Source: Erpetoichthys calabaricus
Taxonomy: Eukaryota; Chordata; Cladistia; Polypteriformes; Polypteridae
Direction of reading: 5' to 3'
DNA: 64,000 bases
Assembly (NCBI RefSeq): GCF_900747795.2
Contig: NC_041401.2
Location: 121,307,722 to 121,371,721 of the forward strand
Made by a program: the position numbers and the translations under genes. Within the stretch, counting starts at the first letter, position 1, and every line of letters begins with the position of its first letter. Shown here one piece after another: positions 12,401 to 24,194 of this stretch. The notes under the pieces were generated by a model. That model did no database searches and had not been told where the DNA came from. It saw only the letters and a program-made list of their open reading frames with translations.

Positions 12401-15400
12401 CCAAACTGAATGTGGCCAGGTAATCTGTGACATTCCACATGTTAATCCTTGAAACGATGCATCAGTAATGACAAGTGTCTGCTACTAACTACAAACTACA
12501 CTGAGGCAAAACATTTACAAACATTAATAACTGAAAAGGAGTACAAGTAATGCAGAAGAGGGGCAGCTATGTGTAAAGACCACCATGCTCTGTGAACTGG
12601 ACCGAGAGCAAATCGGCCTGCCTGACAGGCTGTCTTGTCACTCTTGCCGTCCACTCATCACCTTCTTGTTAACCTCTTCACTATAAACTACGCCTCTAAT
12701 TCAGTTTTAAGGAATCATCCACTTGCGGGCTTCACCTAATGATGCTGTCCACACAGTTTATCTGCTGGTATGATGGTACGTGCTGCTGCTGCTGCTTCAT
12801 TGGAACTTCCTGAGATGAGGGTAAAAGATCTCTGTCCTGTCCATTTCCAAAGACTTCAGTTGCATATACTCTGGTGATAGCTGAAAATTTCAAAGAAATT
12901 AAAATAAGTTGAGCATAAATCAATTATGAAAACCTGATCATAACAGTGATTTACACTTACGGGTGTCAGAACCCTGATTTATATTTGTAGAATCGGCACA
13001 CAAATGTAGGTCTCGAGAAGACATCAATTTCTTCTTCATGGAGGTCTGAAATAGAGTGGTACTCAGTCAACATAAAAAGCAACGCATTATGCCAGGAATT
13101 AACAGAGGTAAACAAGAATGTATATCATGTGTCCGCCATGCTTCTACTAGGACGCTGAAGGAAATTCCTAGCCAGCCATCTCCAGCATCTTACAACTCCT
13201 GCACTTTCCAGTTCATCTTACTCTGAACACAGTCTCATTGATGCAAAGGTCCACTTCCAAAAGAGAAGGCTATGCCAACATAATGTTCCACAATTGAAAC
13301 AACCCCACACTCCCAGTACCTGCTCTCGAGATGTCTCGTCCCAAGGGTTGCCATTACTGTCACTTGACGAAGTCACATAGTGTTCATGGGACCCATTACT
13401 GCCCAAGCTGCCATAGCCACTTGAACCATTGTTGTGTACTGGCTGCAAAAGAGAGAAAATGCAGCAAAAGAACTTGTAGATGACCCACTACACTGAAATA
13501 CACACCAACATTAAGGCACTCTAATCAAATGCGCTTGATAGATCCAGGAGGATAAAGTGCACGGAACTGACTGGACACTGCCAGAGAAATAGCATCAATG
13601 TATACAGAAGCAACTGCTCCTTGACATGAATCACAAAATCAGCTCCAGCAGGGACAGGGTTAATCAAGCCTAAAAGGACAGGAATGCTTCTAATCTAGCC
13701 AGAGACAGCAGAAATACCAAATGACCATACAGGTACGAGCATCCATGAACTTAAATCTGGCGCTGAAGGATATCATTACAGACTTGCGTTTGCTCATGCA
13801 GGACACCTACTTGCATCAAAAGTTTGTGGATCTGGCTCTGAAGCTCCCAGATATCTCCATCAACTCTGGGAACATGCTCTTTGCCCAGACTGGAGAAAAC
13901 GTCCTCATTCAGAGGTCCACTGCAGATGTAAGCAGAAAACCATGTCAAAACATCCCAGACTCACGGAGGGCAAAAGTTTTCTTTGGCTGCTACTCACGCT
14001 CTGACTTTGTGTCGTCCAATGATGAAGGCCACCTTGCGGCTCCAGGGATTTACAAAACTCGACCAGCTCGTGTCCAGGGAAATGAAGTCTCCATTCTGGG
14101 TACGGAACCTGATTGGCGAGTGGTCAAAGGGAGGCTGTCCAGCAAACTGCAAAACTGGTAACCAAATGACAAAAGGAACATAAGACGCAGAACAGATCAT
14201 TGAAAGTCAAAGCCCCAGAAAATGGATGGGACAGAGCAAAAAATGAAACAACAGAGCAGAAAAACTAAACAAGAAAAGGTGTGGCAGTGAAGTAAAACGC
14301 AAGATTCCTAGTAAATATGTGGCAAGAGTCTTGACATAAGAAAGTCAGGTAGATGGATAATAAACACGACAGAGTTAGGAATGGGAGAAGAGACACAATT
14401 TTAAAAATGCTACCCTTGCGATGAACAGATAACATTAGTGGTCTGTCGTCGGGATGCAAGTACGAGAGAATGGAGGTTCCAATTAGATCCTGAGGAAGGT
14501 ACCCCAACAGTGGAACAGCTCTGAAACAAGGCAGAGTTTCCAATAAACATTTTCTGACACTCAACATGGCGTATATGCTTTCCACCATAGTTTCCACTCA
14601 CCTTTCATCAACTTCTTGAAACATGCAGCTCGGTGAATGTGTGGTAGTGAAAATCCTCTTGTCAGTAGGAATTCTTGGAGCTACAGAAAACGTATACCAC
14701 TTTTTAGAGGAAGAGAAGAGGAATGGGGACTGCCAGCTAGCTATGTGAAAGTGGTCAGCCTTGTAGATTTGCTTAATTCACCATCCCATGCAGCTCAAGA
14801 CACCATACCTTCATAACCAGAGAGAATCTTCTCAGCTAGCAAGAGGCAGCAAAGATGTCCCTCAGGTTCATCTGGCAGGGAGACCTTTAGCAGATAAGGA
14901 GTCATCCTGAAGGGGCTGTAGCGGATGTCACCATCCCAATCCCTGCCAGCCCTGTGAAAAATAGCCAAAGTTAACAAAATTAACAAATACATGAACACAG
15001 GATAAAGACACCTTTATGGAGGTAGACAGCACATCTACTGACCTGATTCTGCAGAAGAATGACTTTACCTTGGAGCTCTGAAATAGTGCAGTGTCTAAAA
15101 GGTGAGAGAACAGAAAAAAAAATAATCATGAAGACTGCTGAAAAATAGAAAATGTGATATATACCAGCCTGCTTACTGACCTTTGTCAGATCCACTGCAC
15201 CACGTGGGCAGATCAAGCCGAGAGGTGTATGAGTAAAAAACGTTCACATCATGAAGAAAGAGCAGCTCCAAAAACCTGGCTGACTGCAGGAACTTCAACT
15301 TGCAGCCAAGCATGGAAGTAGCCTGCTCAGAGATGTAGATGACTTTGCCTGTCGTCAGGGAGGTGACCACCACAAATGTATCCTTGAAATAAAAAAAAGA

Positions 15401-18400
15401 CAGAGGATGGCAGATGCATGAGCCCAACACAGGATGGCTCATTTCTGTAAGTATGACTGACCTCATGAAAGGTGATCTATAACTCACTGTGTTCTCAAGA
15501 GTGTGTTCTGAAGCTATGGTCTCCAAATCCTCAATGGTATGAAGGGAAGCCACCACTTGGGCCTGTAGCTTCTCACTCATCAGCTGCTCATAATGTTTGC
15601 TGTTGGCTAAGGATGTGGAAGTCAGGTGAAAAATGCAGAGATACAAGAAAGAGCAAGGATCTGACAAACATAAATCCATGCCGACTGCCCTGAGAGAGTC
15701 TGATGGACTGCCTCTCCAGGCCAAGCACATACCCACCTTGAACTTGCTTGACACAGCGCAGAGCATGGTGGAGAGCCTCAAGAGTACTGGTTTTGCTGCG
15801 ACTTTTCTTATCTGGGGGAATCCTCTTCTTCATCTCCTGGACAGTTTCCAGCATCTGCTTGTGTGACTTATCTCTTCCAGAGGGAATGGAGGTGAAAAGC
15901 ACAGAGTTAGCAAAGAAGCCAATAAAACACACCAAATGATCTAATTCTTCAAAGCTCTCCTTCTATATCTTTTGGCCACATGAGTGTTGAGCAGATTTAG
16001 TGCAGCCAAACCAGGCTGATAATCCATACGACATTTGACGGTGACACCAAATTTTCATACATGAGCTCACCAAAGTGAAGCCTCAGCACAACAAAGCTGA
16101 CCTGCCTGACTGCAGAACAAGACAGAAGCCTCTACAAATCTGTGGGGCACAAATATAATAAATGGAGTCCTAAAATGCAGCATACAGTCATATGAAAAAG
16201 TTTGGGAACCCCTCTTAATTCTTTGGATTTTTGTTTATCATTGGCTGAGCTTTCAAATTAGCAACTTCCTTGTAATATATGACATGCCTTATGGAAACAG
16301 TAGTATTTCAGTAGTGACATTAAGTTTATCGGATTAACAGAAAATATGCAATTTGCATCATAACAAAATTAGACAGGTGCATAAATTTGGGCACCCCAAC
16401 AGAGATATTACATCAATACTTAGTTGAACCTCCTTTTACAAATATAACAGCCTCTAGACGCCTCCTATGGCATTGATGAGTGTCTGGATTCTGCATGGAG
16501 GTCTTTTTGACCATTCTTCCATACAAAATCTCTCCAGTTCAGTTAAATTTGATGGCTACCGAGCATGAACAGCCTGCTTCAAATCATCCCATCGATTTAG
16601 GGACTGTGACGGCCATTCCAGGACATTGTACTTCTCCCTCTGCATGAATGCCTTTGTAGATTTTGAACTGTGTTTCGGGTCATTGTCTTGTTGGAATATC
16701 CAACCCCTGTGTAACTTCAACTTTGTGACTGATGCTTGAACATTATCCTGAAGAATTTGTTGATATTGGGTTGAATTCATCCGACCCTCGACTTTAACAA
16801 GAGCCCCCCAGTCCCTGAAGTAGCCACACAGCCCTAGAGTATGATGGAACCTCCACCAAATTTGACAGTGGGTAGCAGGTGTTTTTCTTGGAATCGGGGT
16901 TCTTCTTCCGCCATGCAAAGTGCTTTTTGTTATGACCAAATAACTCAATTTTTGTCTCATCAGTCCAAAACACTTTGTTCCAAAATTAATCTGGCTTGTC
17001 TAAATGAGCATTTGTATACAAGTGACTCTGTTTGTACCGTGAGTGCAGAAAGGGCTTCTTTCTCTTCACCCTGCCATACAGATGTTCTTTGTGCAAATTG
17101 CGCTGAATTGTAGAACGATGTACAGATACACCATAACTGCAGCAAGATGTTCTTGCAGATCTTTGGAGGTGATCTGTGGGTTGTCTGTAACCATTCTCAC
17201 AATCCTGCGCATATGCCTCTCCTGTATTTTTCTTGGCCTGCCAGACCTGGGTTTAACAGCAACTGTGACTGTGGCCTTCCATGTCCGGATTACATTCCTT
17301 ACAGTTGAAACTCACAGTATAAACCTCTGAGATAGCTTTTTGTACCCTTCCTCTAAACCATAATTCTCAACGATCTTTGTTTTTAGATCTTTTGAGAGTT
17401 GCTTTGAGGATCCCATGCTGTCACTCTTCAGAGGAGAGTCAAAGGGAAGCACAACTTGCAATTGACCATCTTAAATTGACCAAACATTTTCATATGACTA
17501 TGGAGGGGTTCCCAAACGTTTCATATGACTGTATATCTATATACAGCTTCACTCTTTATCCATGAATACTGCACCCTTATGCCTGTGAGGTGGCAGAACT
17601 ACAACAATGGGGGGAAAAAAAATACAGACAACCCACCTTCCATAAGAAGCCACTTTTCTGCTATATAAGGTGGACATGACTGTCTAGGCTGGAGGTGATA
17701 AAAGGTAATGGCTCCACCATACAAAAAGGTTACAAATATGTGAATAACACTAGAGCTACATGAAGAATACATTTAGTTGTGCTCTTCAGGTATCAAGGCA
17801 TCATTTTGGATTTAGGGAAATGAGTCTTCGCAGTCTATCAAAGAAAAAGGGGATGTCAGTGCAACCTACAATGGAGCCAGCTGGCAGTGAACTCTCAAAA
17901 TTCTACCCTAACTAGCGCACTTCTTAATTTTTAGCTTTGGGGTATCATTTCAAATTCCACTGTCCTTAACATTATGTGTCACGTAATCTTACCACGGAGA
18001 CACCCCACATGCTCCATTTACTGTTACCTTCTCTCAGCACTCAACTCTACAATCAAAAATTACCTTATAGAGTCTCTTCAAACAGGACTCCAAATCCACC
18101 ACCATATTTATTCAAATGTTGTGTAACCGCAGTGCTTGAAACTCCAGAACCAAAACTGAAAACTGAACACCAACAGCATGTGCTGATGCTGAATGTCTCC
18201 AAGATGTTGCTTTGTTTAATAGACTGGACCCCAGTAACATGTCCCATGACACTACAAAACCAATCTGAAATGGTGACGGTTCTAAAACCCATCATGTGTA
18301 TTTGGTTTATGGAGCAGAACATTTTAATACTGACTTGCAATCATAAATATGATGTTCTACAAGTTTATCATTAGTGGTATCCGGATGACACCTTCTTTCA

Positions 18401-20525
18401 AAGTGACACACAAGGGCAGCAATCATTACAACCATTGACCTACTGGTGTAAAAAATGTAGGCCAAGTGACAGGCAGGGGTAAGAGCAGAGGTAACTGAAC
18501 TGGCAACAATGGAGTTTAAGGTCCAAGGTCTTGGCCACTACAGCATACTGTCTGTTATTAATAGATGCTTGTATTTAATAAACCTGGGGGCTCCCCAATT
18601 GACAAAAGGCAGGCAAAGTGGCACAGTGGTTGGCACTACTGCTTCACGGTTCCAAGAACCTTCACTTGATTTTCAGCATGTTCACTGCTGGTGTGGTTTG
18701 CGAGTCTCGTTGTGTCTGCTAGTACCTAAGGATGTGCTGGAAGATTTAATGGTGACTGAAGATGGCAGACCGAGGATGACACCATAGGTGGCAGCAATGT
18801 TGTGACTTCAAAGATCCAGCATGTGTGCTTTGAATTACTGTACCTTGTCACTTTCCATGTCGAGTGTGCATGCTACACCTCTGTGGGATTCCTTGCCACA
18901 TCCCTAAACTGGCAACTTCAAACTGGCTCCAGTGCGAGCACAAATGGGCTCGATGGCAGAATGGCACCCTGACTAGGGTTGTTTACTGCTTGGTGACCCA
19001 TGCTATTGGGTTAGGCTCTGGCCCACAATGACCCCTTAATGGATTTAGCGGCTTCAAATGAATGACTGACTTCAGGGGGCCTGAACTGAATCAGCCGATT
19101 ATCCAGTTCAGTGAATGGTGCGCTTGAGTTGAAATGTGTGATATTTTGAAATGGGTACAGCACTGTGAGCTTGCCAACAGGATTTGCACTAATTATAAAA
19201 CAACTCCAATATTCCATGATTTGGTGTTCCCATTCCCATTGAGATAAAAGCCTTCTTTTAAAAAAAAAAAAAAAAAGGCAGCTGCCACAGGGCTATTTGT
19301 CAGTTCAGTGTAAGCAGGTGACTATCAATGCCACACATTGGCATACAACCCATGTTTTCTCTGCTTCATACACACACAATTTCAAACTTGGCCATACCTC
19401 TTCTTGTGGTTGGTGGCACAGCTTGACTTAGTACTACTGGATTCATGCCCACTGCCTTCGTTGTTGCTGGCATCTTCTTTTTGGGTGTGTGTATCTGCAT
19501 CCTGAGCAGAATACTGGCTTAGGCTGCAGTTGACAGCAGGTCCTCCCTCCTCTTTCTGTCCCAAGCCTTGCAAATGGCAGCTTTCAATCATCTGACACAC
19601 AAACACACACACCGTGTCCTCTTGCGGGCTATTTACATGCAAGGGGGGCGAGTACTGGGGAATCAACACATGGTCCCACCAGGCTGCTCGCTGCAGGCCA
19701 TAGACATTTCAAAGCAAGTTGCTCAATAACTGGAGAGGACTCATCAATGTGAAGAATTCAGAAAAGAAGCAATCATCTTGCCAGTACTGAGCAACTTCTG
19801 TTGCCCAGTCCCATCTTATCAATCATTTCGGAAGGGGATAGGAAACACCTGCAAAAGAGAGAACGGGGGAATAAGCAAATTAGCACAAAGTCAATCCCTC
19901 CAAAGTCCTTTCCAATTTGGCTAATGAAGTGGATAAATAAACCTGGTCCACATCTGACTGCGAACTCGAGGTCAATAGCAGCCAGGCCTGGCGTTGAGAA
20001 GGAGCCATCAACAGCCACGATGTGATGCTGGGGTTGGGGGTTAAAAAAGTAGGCCTCTAGTCACCCCCAAACAAGAGATCCGAAAAGATGCCAACTCCTG
20101 CGCGGGACGGGGCTTTTGTGTTTTTTGAACTGAGGTTATTCACCTCTTCACCAGTGCACTGCTGCAACTTGCTTTTGGCTGCTAGTCTTCCAAGCTAAAA
20201 CGATGAACTAGTTGGGAGAGAACTATACACGCTACTTCACCACTTTAAAAGCAGCAACCACTCTGAAGTTTTACATAAAAAATAACAAGAAACCGACAGC
20301 GCGAAGTCTCATTGTAAGCCCAAGGACGCGCTCGGCAACATCCACTCTATGTATAGGGGGGTTGCCCACAAGCGCCCAGAGAAGAATCGTGAACAGCTAC
20401 ACACACAAAACACCTTAGGCACCCCGAGCTGCACACTCAACATTGAGAACCCCGACACCCCTCACTTGTACCTGACAAGAAGCGTCGGCCTCCCTCTTCC
20501 TGCCCGCCACCTCCAGCGCTGACAT
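9436..20525 (-). CDS. PER3: PER3, period circadian regulator 3 (complete, 22 exons)
   Basis: PER3 is a PAS-domain partner of PER1/PER2 and cryptochromes in the nuclear repressor complex of the circadian clock. My splice model is 20472-20525, 19398-19591, 15737-15873, 15488-15606, 15181-15382, 15043-15094, 14809-14951, 14602-14680, 14414-14520, 13998-14154, 13811-13919, 13320-13442, 12961-13045, 12736-12880, 12168-12295, 11774-11977, 11437-11697, 10539-11290, 10278-10449, 9924-10101, 9687-9837 and 9436-9561. All phases agree, giving 1225 residues against about 1200 in human PER3. PAS-A lies in exons 4-6 ([31 protein letters not shown]) and PAS-B in exons 8-10 ([30 protein letters not shown]). 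After them come [15 protein letters not shown], the casein-kinase-binding block [52 protein letters not shown] and the cryptochrome-binding end [20 protein letters not shown]. HTIEDLxxIASE, [12 protein letters not shown] and the VLKEDL tail favour PER3 over PER1/PER2. An alternative start is the ATG at 19591, which opens exon 2 exactly at its acceptor. Confidence 0.95.
11774..11977 (-). other. PER3: PER3 exon with FASP-type phosphorylation cascade
   Basis: This exon encodes [20 protein letters not shown], which aligns to the FASP segment of PER2 (serine 662 region). Serines fall at five positions spaced SxxSxxSxxSxxS, the pattern that casein kinase 1 phosphorylates in sequence to stabilise PER2. 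Human PER3, as I recall it, has a glycine at one of these positions. Function in PER3 is inferred from the paralog. Confidence 0.7.
16185..17531 (-). mobile_element. Decayed Tc1-type transposon in a PER3 intron
   Basis: A 1.35 kb element flanked by TA on both sides. Its ends are inverted copies of CAGTCATATGAAAAAGTTTG continuing GGGAACCCCTC (right end at 17531). The transposase lies on the minus strand. Recognisable remnants include [20 protein letters not shown] and [20 protein letters not shown], which carry the second catalytic aspartate, and VLEWPSQS. The conserved block with the catalytic glutamate (PDLNPIE in relatives) is deleted, and the N-terminal half has stops and frameshifts, so it cannot be active. 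It sits in the 3.5 kb intron between PER3 exons 2 and 3, in the same orientation as PER3. Confidence 0.9.
17930..18400. repeat. Old dispersed repeat shared with 21700-21850
   Basis: The segment around 18065-18145 (CAAATGTTGTGTAACCGCAG, then TGCTTGAAACTCCAGAA) is similar to 21803-21840 (CAAATGTTGTGTAATTGTGG, then CGCTCCAAGCTCCAGAA), so both derive from one interspersed repeat. Family not recognised. Confidence 0.35.
18605..18740 (+). repeat. Old RTE/Expander-type LINE 3' fragment
   Basis: The wording GGCAAAGTGGCACAGTGGTT, then GGCACTACTGCTTCACGGTT, is a diverged form of the GGCACGGTGGCGCAGTGGTA block common to fish RTE-type LINE 3' regions. It lies inside a PER3 intron and is heavily mutated. 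Confidence 0.5.
20348..20432 (+). repeat. Repeat unit next to PER3 exon 1 (copy A)
   Basis: About 85 bases (TTGCCCACAAGCGCCCAGAG ... TTAGGCACCCCGAGCTGC) recur with roughly 80% identity at 21298-21396 on the same strand. Copy A lies in PER3 intron 1, about 40 bases from the exon 1 donor. Origin unknown; a short interspersed element is the simplest reading. Confidence 0.6.
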
Positions 20526-20579
20526 TCTTCGCAACGTGACTCTGAGCTCCTCCGAAGCTCATTGGAGCAGGCCTCGTTG

Positions 20580-20730
20580 TGAGGGGCGGGGCCCGGAGAA
20601 GACGGCCTCACGTGTAACTCGTGTTATGCAACAAAACTCTTTGACGTCACCGAAACGCGCGCCAGCATCCATTCCGCGGGCTGATTGGTTCGATTAACTC
20701 TTTTTTCCATTTTTGAGCACGTGACATCTT
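20580..20730 (-). promoter_or_regulatory. PER3: PER3 promoter with E-box, D-box and CRE cluster
   Basis: This block lies just upstream of PER3 exon 1. It holds a GC box (20583-20591), an E-box CACGTG (20609-20614), a D-box core TTATGCAA (20624-20631) ten bases away, a perfect palindromic CRE TGACGTCA (20642-20649), an ATTGG/CCAAT box (20684-20688) and a second CACGTG (20718-20723). These are the sites used by CLOCK-BMAL1, by PAR-bZIP factors or NFIL3, and by CREB in period genes. CpG frequency is higher than in the surroundings. No TATA box is evident. Binding is inferred; the motifs are exact. Confidence 0.85.
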
Positions 20731-22599
20731 TGTCTCGGCCCACTAGCGTTTACTGTACAGCGCATGCGTGGCAGTAATGCCGTTCGTTTACTTTTTTAAG
20801 ACTTTGAAGTTTCTTGATTTTCGTTTTTCTCTGTCACGATTCATCGTGCTGATATACAAAGTTGAGAAAAACAATTTTTTCACAGAGATGAATTCTAATC
20901 CCTGTTAAGCAGCTCCATGGGGTAGGCACTGATTTAAACGGATTGAATGTGGTCCACGCCCCACTTGAAGCAGACGCAGGGGAGGTGATTCATATAAGAG
21001 ACCACCTTGTGGATTTTGTGTCCCGGCCAATGGCTGAGAAATGGTTGGGGCGATTTTCGTTACAAAATGAGACTAGGTGGGAATGCAATGTGGCCAAGAC
21101 GCTCTAAGCATTTATTAACTCCTGAGTAGTCAGAAAAACGTAAATTGAATTCCAGACTGTACGTTCTACCTCTGTGGACGTGGGTTTAGTTTATTTTTAC
21201 GCGCGTTGGATATTTTATAATACCCGTGTTCCTTTTTGTTTGAGATCCATTCCATTTTTACTTTGTTTGGCCACTCTAAATTGTCTCAGTACGAGTATGT
21301 ATGCCTTAGGGGGCTGCCCACAGGCGCCAAGAGAAGTAACGTGAACAGCAACACAAACACAAAGCAGTGCCTTCCTCTTTAGGCACCCCGAGCTGCGTCC
21401 CTCCCAGATGGTACCAAGATACTCTCTGCGACTCGGGTATGTTAGGTGAATTAACAGCGCTGAAAATGTGTGTGCCCTACGGTAAACTGGCATTTTTGCC
21501 GTCCCCATCTTGCGATTGGCTTCAACAGCGGACCGATGTAGGGACGGGCACAAAAAATATAAAATTCGTCTTTTGTTTTATATGCTTTCATATAAGCGAG
21601 AAAATCGGACGCGATCTACTAAGCGACTTAACAGCCGTGTACACAGGGCTTAAACTGGGGACCCTTCACTCGAATGTAATTGTATCAGAGAACTCGCCGG
21701 CCACTCTTCCATTCACCCATACCTTATCGACTCTCCTTGTGCGACCCCCATTTAGCCATCGAATACTACCTCTAGAAACACCGAGGGGGGCCCAATTCGT
21801 TCAAATGTTGTGTAATTGTGGCGCTCCAAGCTCCAGAATAAGTCTAATTTTAAACGAAGAGTACCGGCAGTTTTATAGATCCACTTCAGGCACCGCGTGT
21901 ACACCCATTGTTAAAAATTATATTATCAAGTTCAACGTTACACCAGTCTCACTCTTGTGGGCTACAGAACTCAAGACTAATAGCCTATTGGCAGCTATTG
22001 CCAGATTGCAAAAAAAAACAGTTCCCGTTTGAAATGGTTAAGGTGTTAAATGCGACCGTTTTTTAACGGCGTAAATCTCCACAATTCACTCGGTGCAGCA
22101 CCCCATTTAACTCTGACCACGCCCCTCAACCGTCTCCTCCGCGCCACCTGCCCTACATGACCCGGTTTCTCATAAGCGCTGCAGCGATTTTAAAGTTTTG
22201 TGGAGGGAAGTCGAAACCGAAAAGTGATGTGAGAAATAAAGGGAATTTTATGTCAGAAGGGGATATTTTTATATTAGTAGGCCGTGCAAACAGAGTGCGC
22301 CACACCTTACACGCTGCGTTCACAGTCATGTTATGGACACTCCTATTGCTAGCCAGACTTCTCTTTCGCTGAACAATAAAATATTTATTTGGGATGGAAA
22401 CCCGACCGATTTCTGATCTACTGGAGCTCATCCAGTGGTCCTCTGTCTACGACTGTTTCATCAGAACTCTGAGGACCTGGATTTGATACCTGACCTTGTT
22501 GCTGTCATTATATTCTTTGGGACACAGCTTGTTCTGCCAGCGTTTGGAGCGCAGCTATCCATGATGCTTGTACAAAATTACCTCTCATTGTTCCTAGGT
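20724..22599. other. Intergenic region upstream of PER3, fragmentary repeats
   Basis: Spacer between the PER3 promoter and a Tc1 element. At 21255-21300 and 21465-21530 it has phrases typical of RTE/Expander LINE 3' ends (CCACTCTAAATTGTCTCAGT; GTGTGTGCCCTACGGTAAAC), interrupted by repeat copy B (21298-21396). A 221-codon plus-strand open frame at 21367-22032 overlaps these pieces and resembles nothing, so I do not call it a gene. Confidence 0.45.
21298..21396 (+). repeat. Repeat unit upstream of PER3 (copy B)
   Basis: Second copy of the unit at 20348-20432, longer by an insertion around GCAGTGCCTTCCTC. It is embedded between two RTE/Expander-like phrases, which suggests it moved into an older LINE remnant. 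Confidence 0.55.
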
Positions 22600-22601
22600 T
22601 A

Positions 22602-24192
22602 CAGTTGTGCTTGAAAGTTTGCGAACCCTTTAGAATTTTCTGTATTTCTGCATAAATATGACCTAAAACATCATCAGATTTTCACTCAAGTCCTAAAAGT
22701 ATATAAAGAGAAACCAGTTAAGACAAAAATGTTATACTTGGTCATTTATTTATTGAGGAAAATGATCGAATATTACATATTTATGAGTGGGAAAAGTATG
22801 TGAACCTCTAGGATTAGCAGTTAGTTTGAAGGTGAAATTAGAGTCAGGTGTTTTCAATCAGTGGGATGACAATCAGGTGTGAGTGGGCACCCTGTGTTAT
22901 TTAAAGAACAGGGATCTATCAAAGTCTGCTCTTCACAACACGTTTGTGGAAGTGTATCATGGCACGAACAAAGGAGATTTCTGAGGACCTCAGAAAAAGA
23001 GTTGTTGATGCTCATCAGGCTGGAAAAGGTTACAAAACCATCTCTAAAGAGTTTGGACTCTACCAATCCACAGTCAGGCAGATTGTGTACAAATGGAGGA
23101 AATTCAAGACCACTGTTACCCTCCCCAGGAGTGGTCAACCAACAAAGATCACTCCAAGAACAAGGCGTGTAATAGTCGGTGAGGTCACAAAGGACCCCAG
23201 GGTAACTTCTAAGCAACTGAAGGCCTCTCTCACATTGGCTAATGTTCATGAGTCCACCATCAGGAAAACACTGAACAACAATGGTGTGCATGGCAGGGTT
23301 GTAAGGAGAAAGCCACTACTGTCCCAAAAAAACATTGCCGCTCGTCTGCAGTTTGCTAAAGATCACGTGGACAAACCAGAAGGCTATTGGAAGAATGTTT
23401 TGTGGACGGATGAGACCAAAATAGAACTTTTTGGTTTAAATGAAAAGCGTTATGTATGGAGAAAGGAAAACACTGCATTCCAGCATAAGAACCTTATCCC
23501 ATCTGTGAAACATGGTGGTGGTAGTATCATGGTTTGGGCCTGTTTTGCTGTATCTGGGCCAGGATGGCTTGCCTTCATTGATGGAACAATGAATTCTGAA
23601 TATCAGAGAATTCTAAATGAAAATGTCAGGACATCTGTCCGTGAACTGAATCTCAAGAGAAGGTGGGTCATGCAGCAAGACAACAACCGTAAGCACACAC
23701 GTCGTTCTACCAAAGAATGGTTAAAGAAGAATAAAGTTAATGTTTTGGAATGGCCAAGTCAAAGTCCTGACCTTAATCCAATCGAAATGTTGTGGAAGGA
23801 CCTGAAGCGAGCAGTTAATGTGGGGAAACCCACCAACATCCCAGAGTTGAAGCTGTTCTGTACGGAGGAATGGACTAAAATTCCTCCAAGCTGGTGTGCA
23901 GGACTGATCAACAGTTACCGGAAACGTTTAGTTACAGTTATTGCTGCATAGGGGGGTCACACCATATACTGAAAGCAAAGGTTCACATACTTTTGCCACT
24001 CACAAATACGTAATATTCGATCATTTTCCTTAATAAATAAATGACCAAGTATAATATTTTTGTCTCATTTGTTTAACTGGTTTCTCTTTATCTACTTTTA
24101 GGCCTTGAGTGAAAATCTGATGATGTTTTAGGTCAAATTTATGCAGAAATACAGAAAATTCTAAAGGGTTCACAAACTTTCAGGCACAACTG
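22602..24192 (+). mobile_element. Tc1-type transposon with intact transposase frame (copy 1)
   Basis: A 1591-base element between TA dinucleotides. Its inverted repeats are about 200 bases long and read inward from CAGTTGTGCTTGAAAGTTTG on the left and CAGTTGTGCCTGAAAGTTTG on the right. Each arm repeats a related motif at its inner end (AAAGTATGTGAACCT near 22793, mirrored near 23980), the IR/DR layout known from Sleeping Beauty-like transposons, where transposase binds twice per end. The arms differ at a number of positions, so insertion is not recent. It lies between PER3 and VAMP3, outside any gene. Confidence 0.95.
22959..23951 (+). CDS. Tc1-type transposase, full-length open frame
   Basis: A DDE transposase of 330 residues, the normal Tc1 length, which cuts and pastes the surrounding element into TA targets. 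I start it at 22959 (MARTKEISEDLRKRVVDAHQ), the usual family beginning; an in-frame ATG five codons earlier also exists. The N-terminal half has two helix-turn-helix regions (GYKTISKEFGLYQSTVRQI) separated by the GRPR-like PRSGQPTKITPR. The catalytic triad is visible: D in [13 protein letters not shown] in VMQQDNNRKH and E in PDLNPIEMLW, with 34 residues between the last two (DD34E). The motif after the second aspartate reads NNRKH where relatives have NDPKH, and two nearby residues are arginines (HTRRST). These changes next to the active site may weaken it. The frame is open throughout; activity is unproven. Confidence 0.93.
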   Translation: MARTKEISEDLRKRVVDAHQAGKGYKTISKEFGLYQSTVRQIVYKWRKFKTTVTLPRSGQPTKITPRTRRVIVGEVTKDPRVTSKQLKASLTLANVHESTIRKTLNNNGVHGRVVRRKPLLSQKNIAARLQFAKDHVDKPEGYWKNVLWTDETKIELFGLNEKRYVWRKENTAFQHKNLIPSVKHGGGSIMVWACFAVSGPGWLAFIDGTMNSEYQRILNENVRTSVRELNLKRRWVMQQDNNRKHTRRSTKEWLKKNKVNVLEWPSQSPDLNPIEMLWKDLKRAVNVGKPTNIPELKLFCTEEWTKIPPSWCAGLINSYRKRLVTVIAA

Positions 24193-24194
24193 TA

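Noticed and set aside
19773-20018. Possible additional PER3 exon in intron 1
   Set aside because: It has an acceptor-like TTTTGCAG, but no donor in a compatible phase; exon 1 joins exon 2 in frame without it.
21367-22032. 221-codon open frame on the plus strand
   Set aside because: No recognisable domain, it overlaps dispersed repeat pieces, and it has no splice or promoter context; likely chance.
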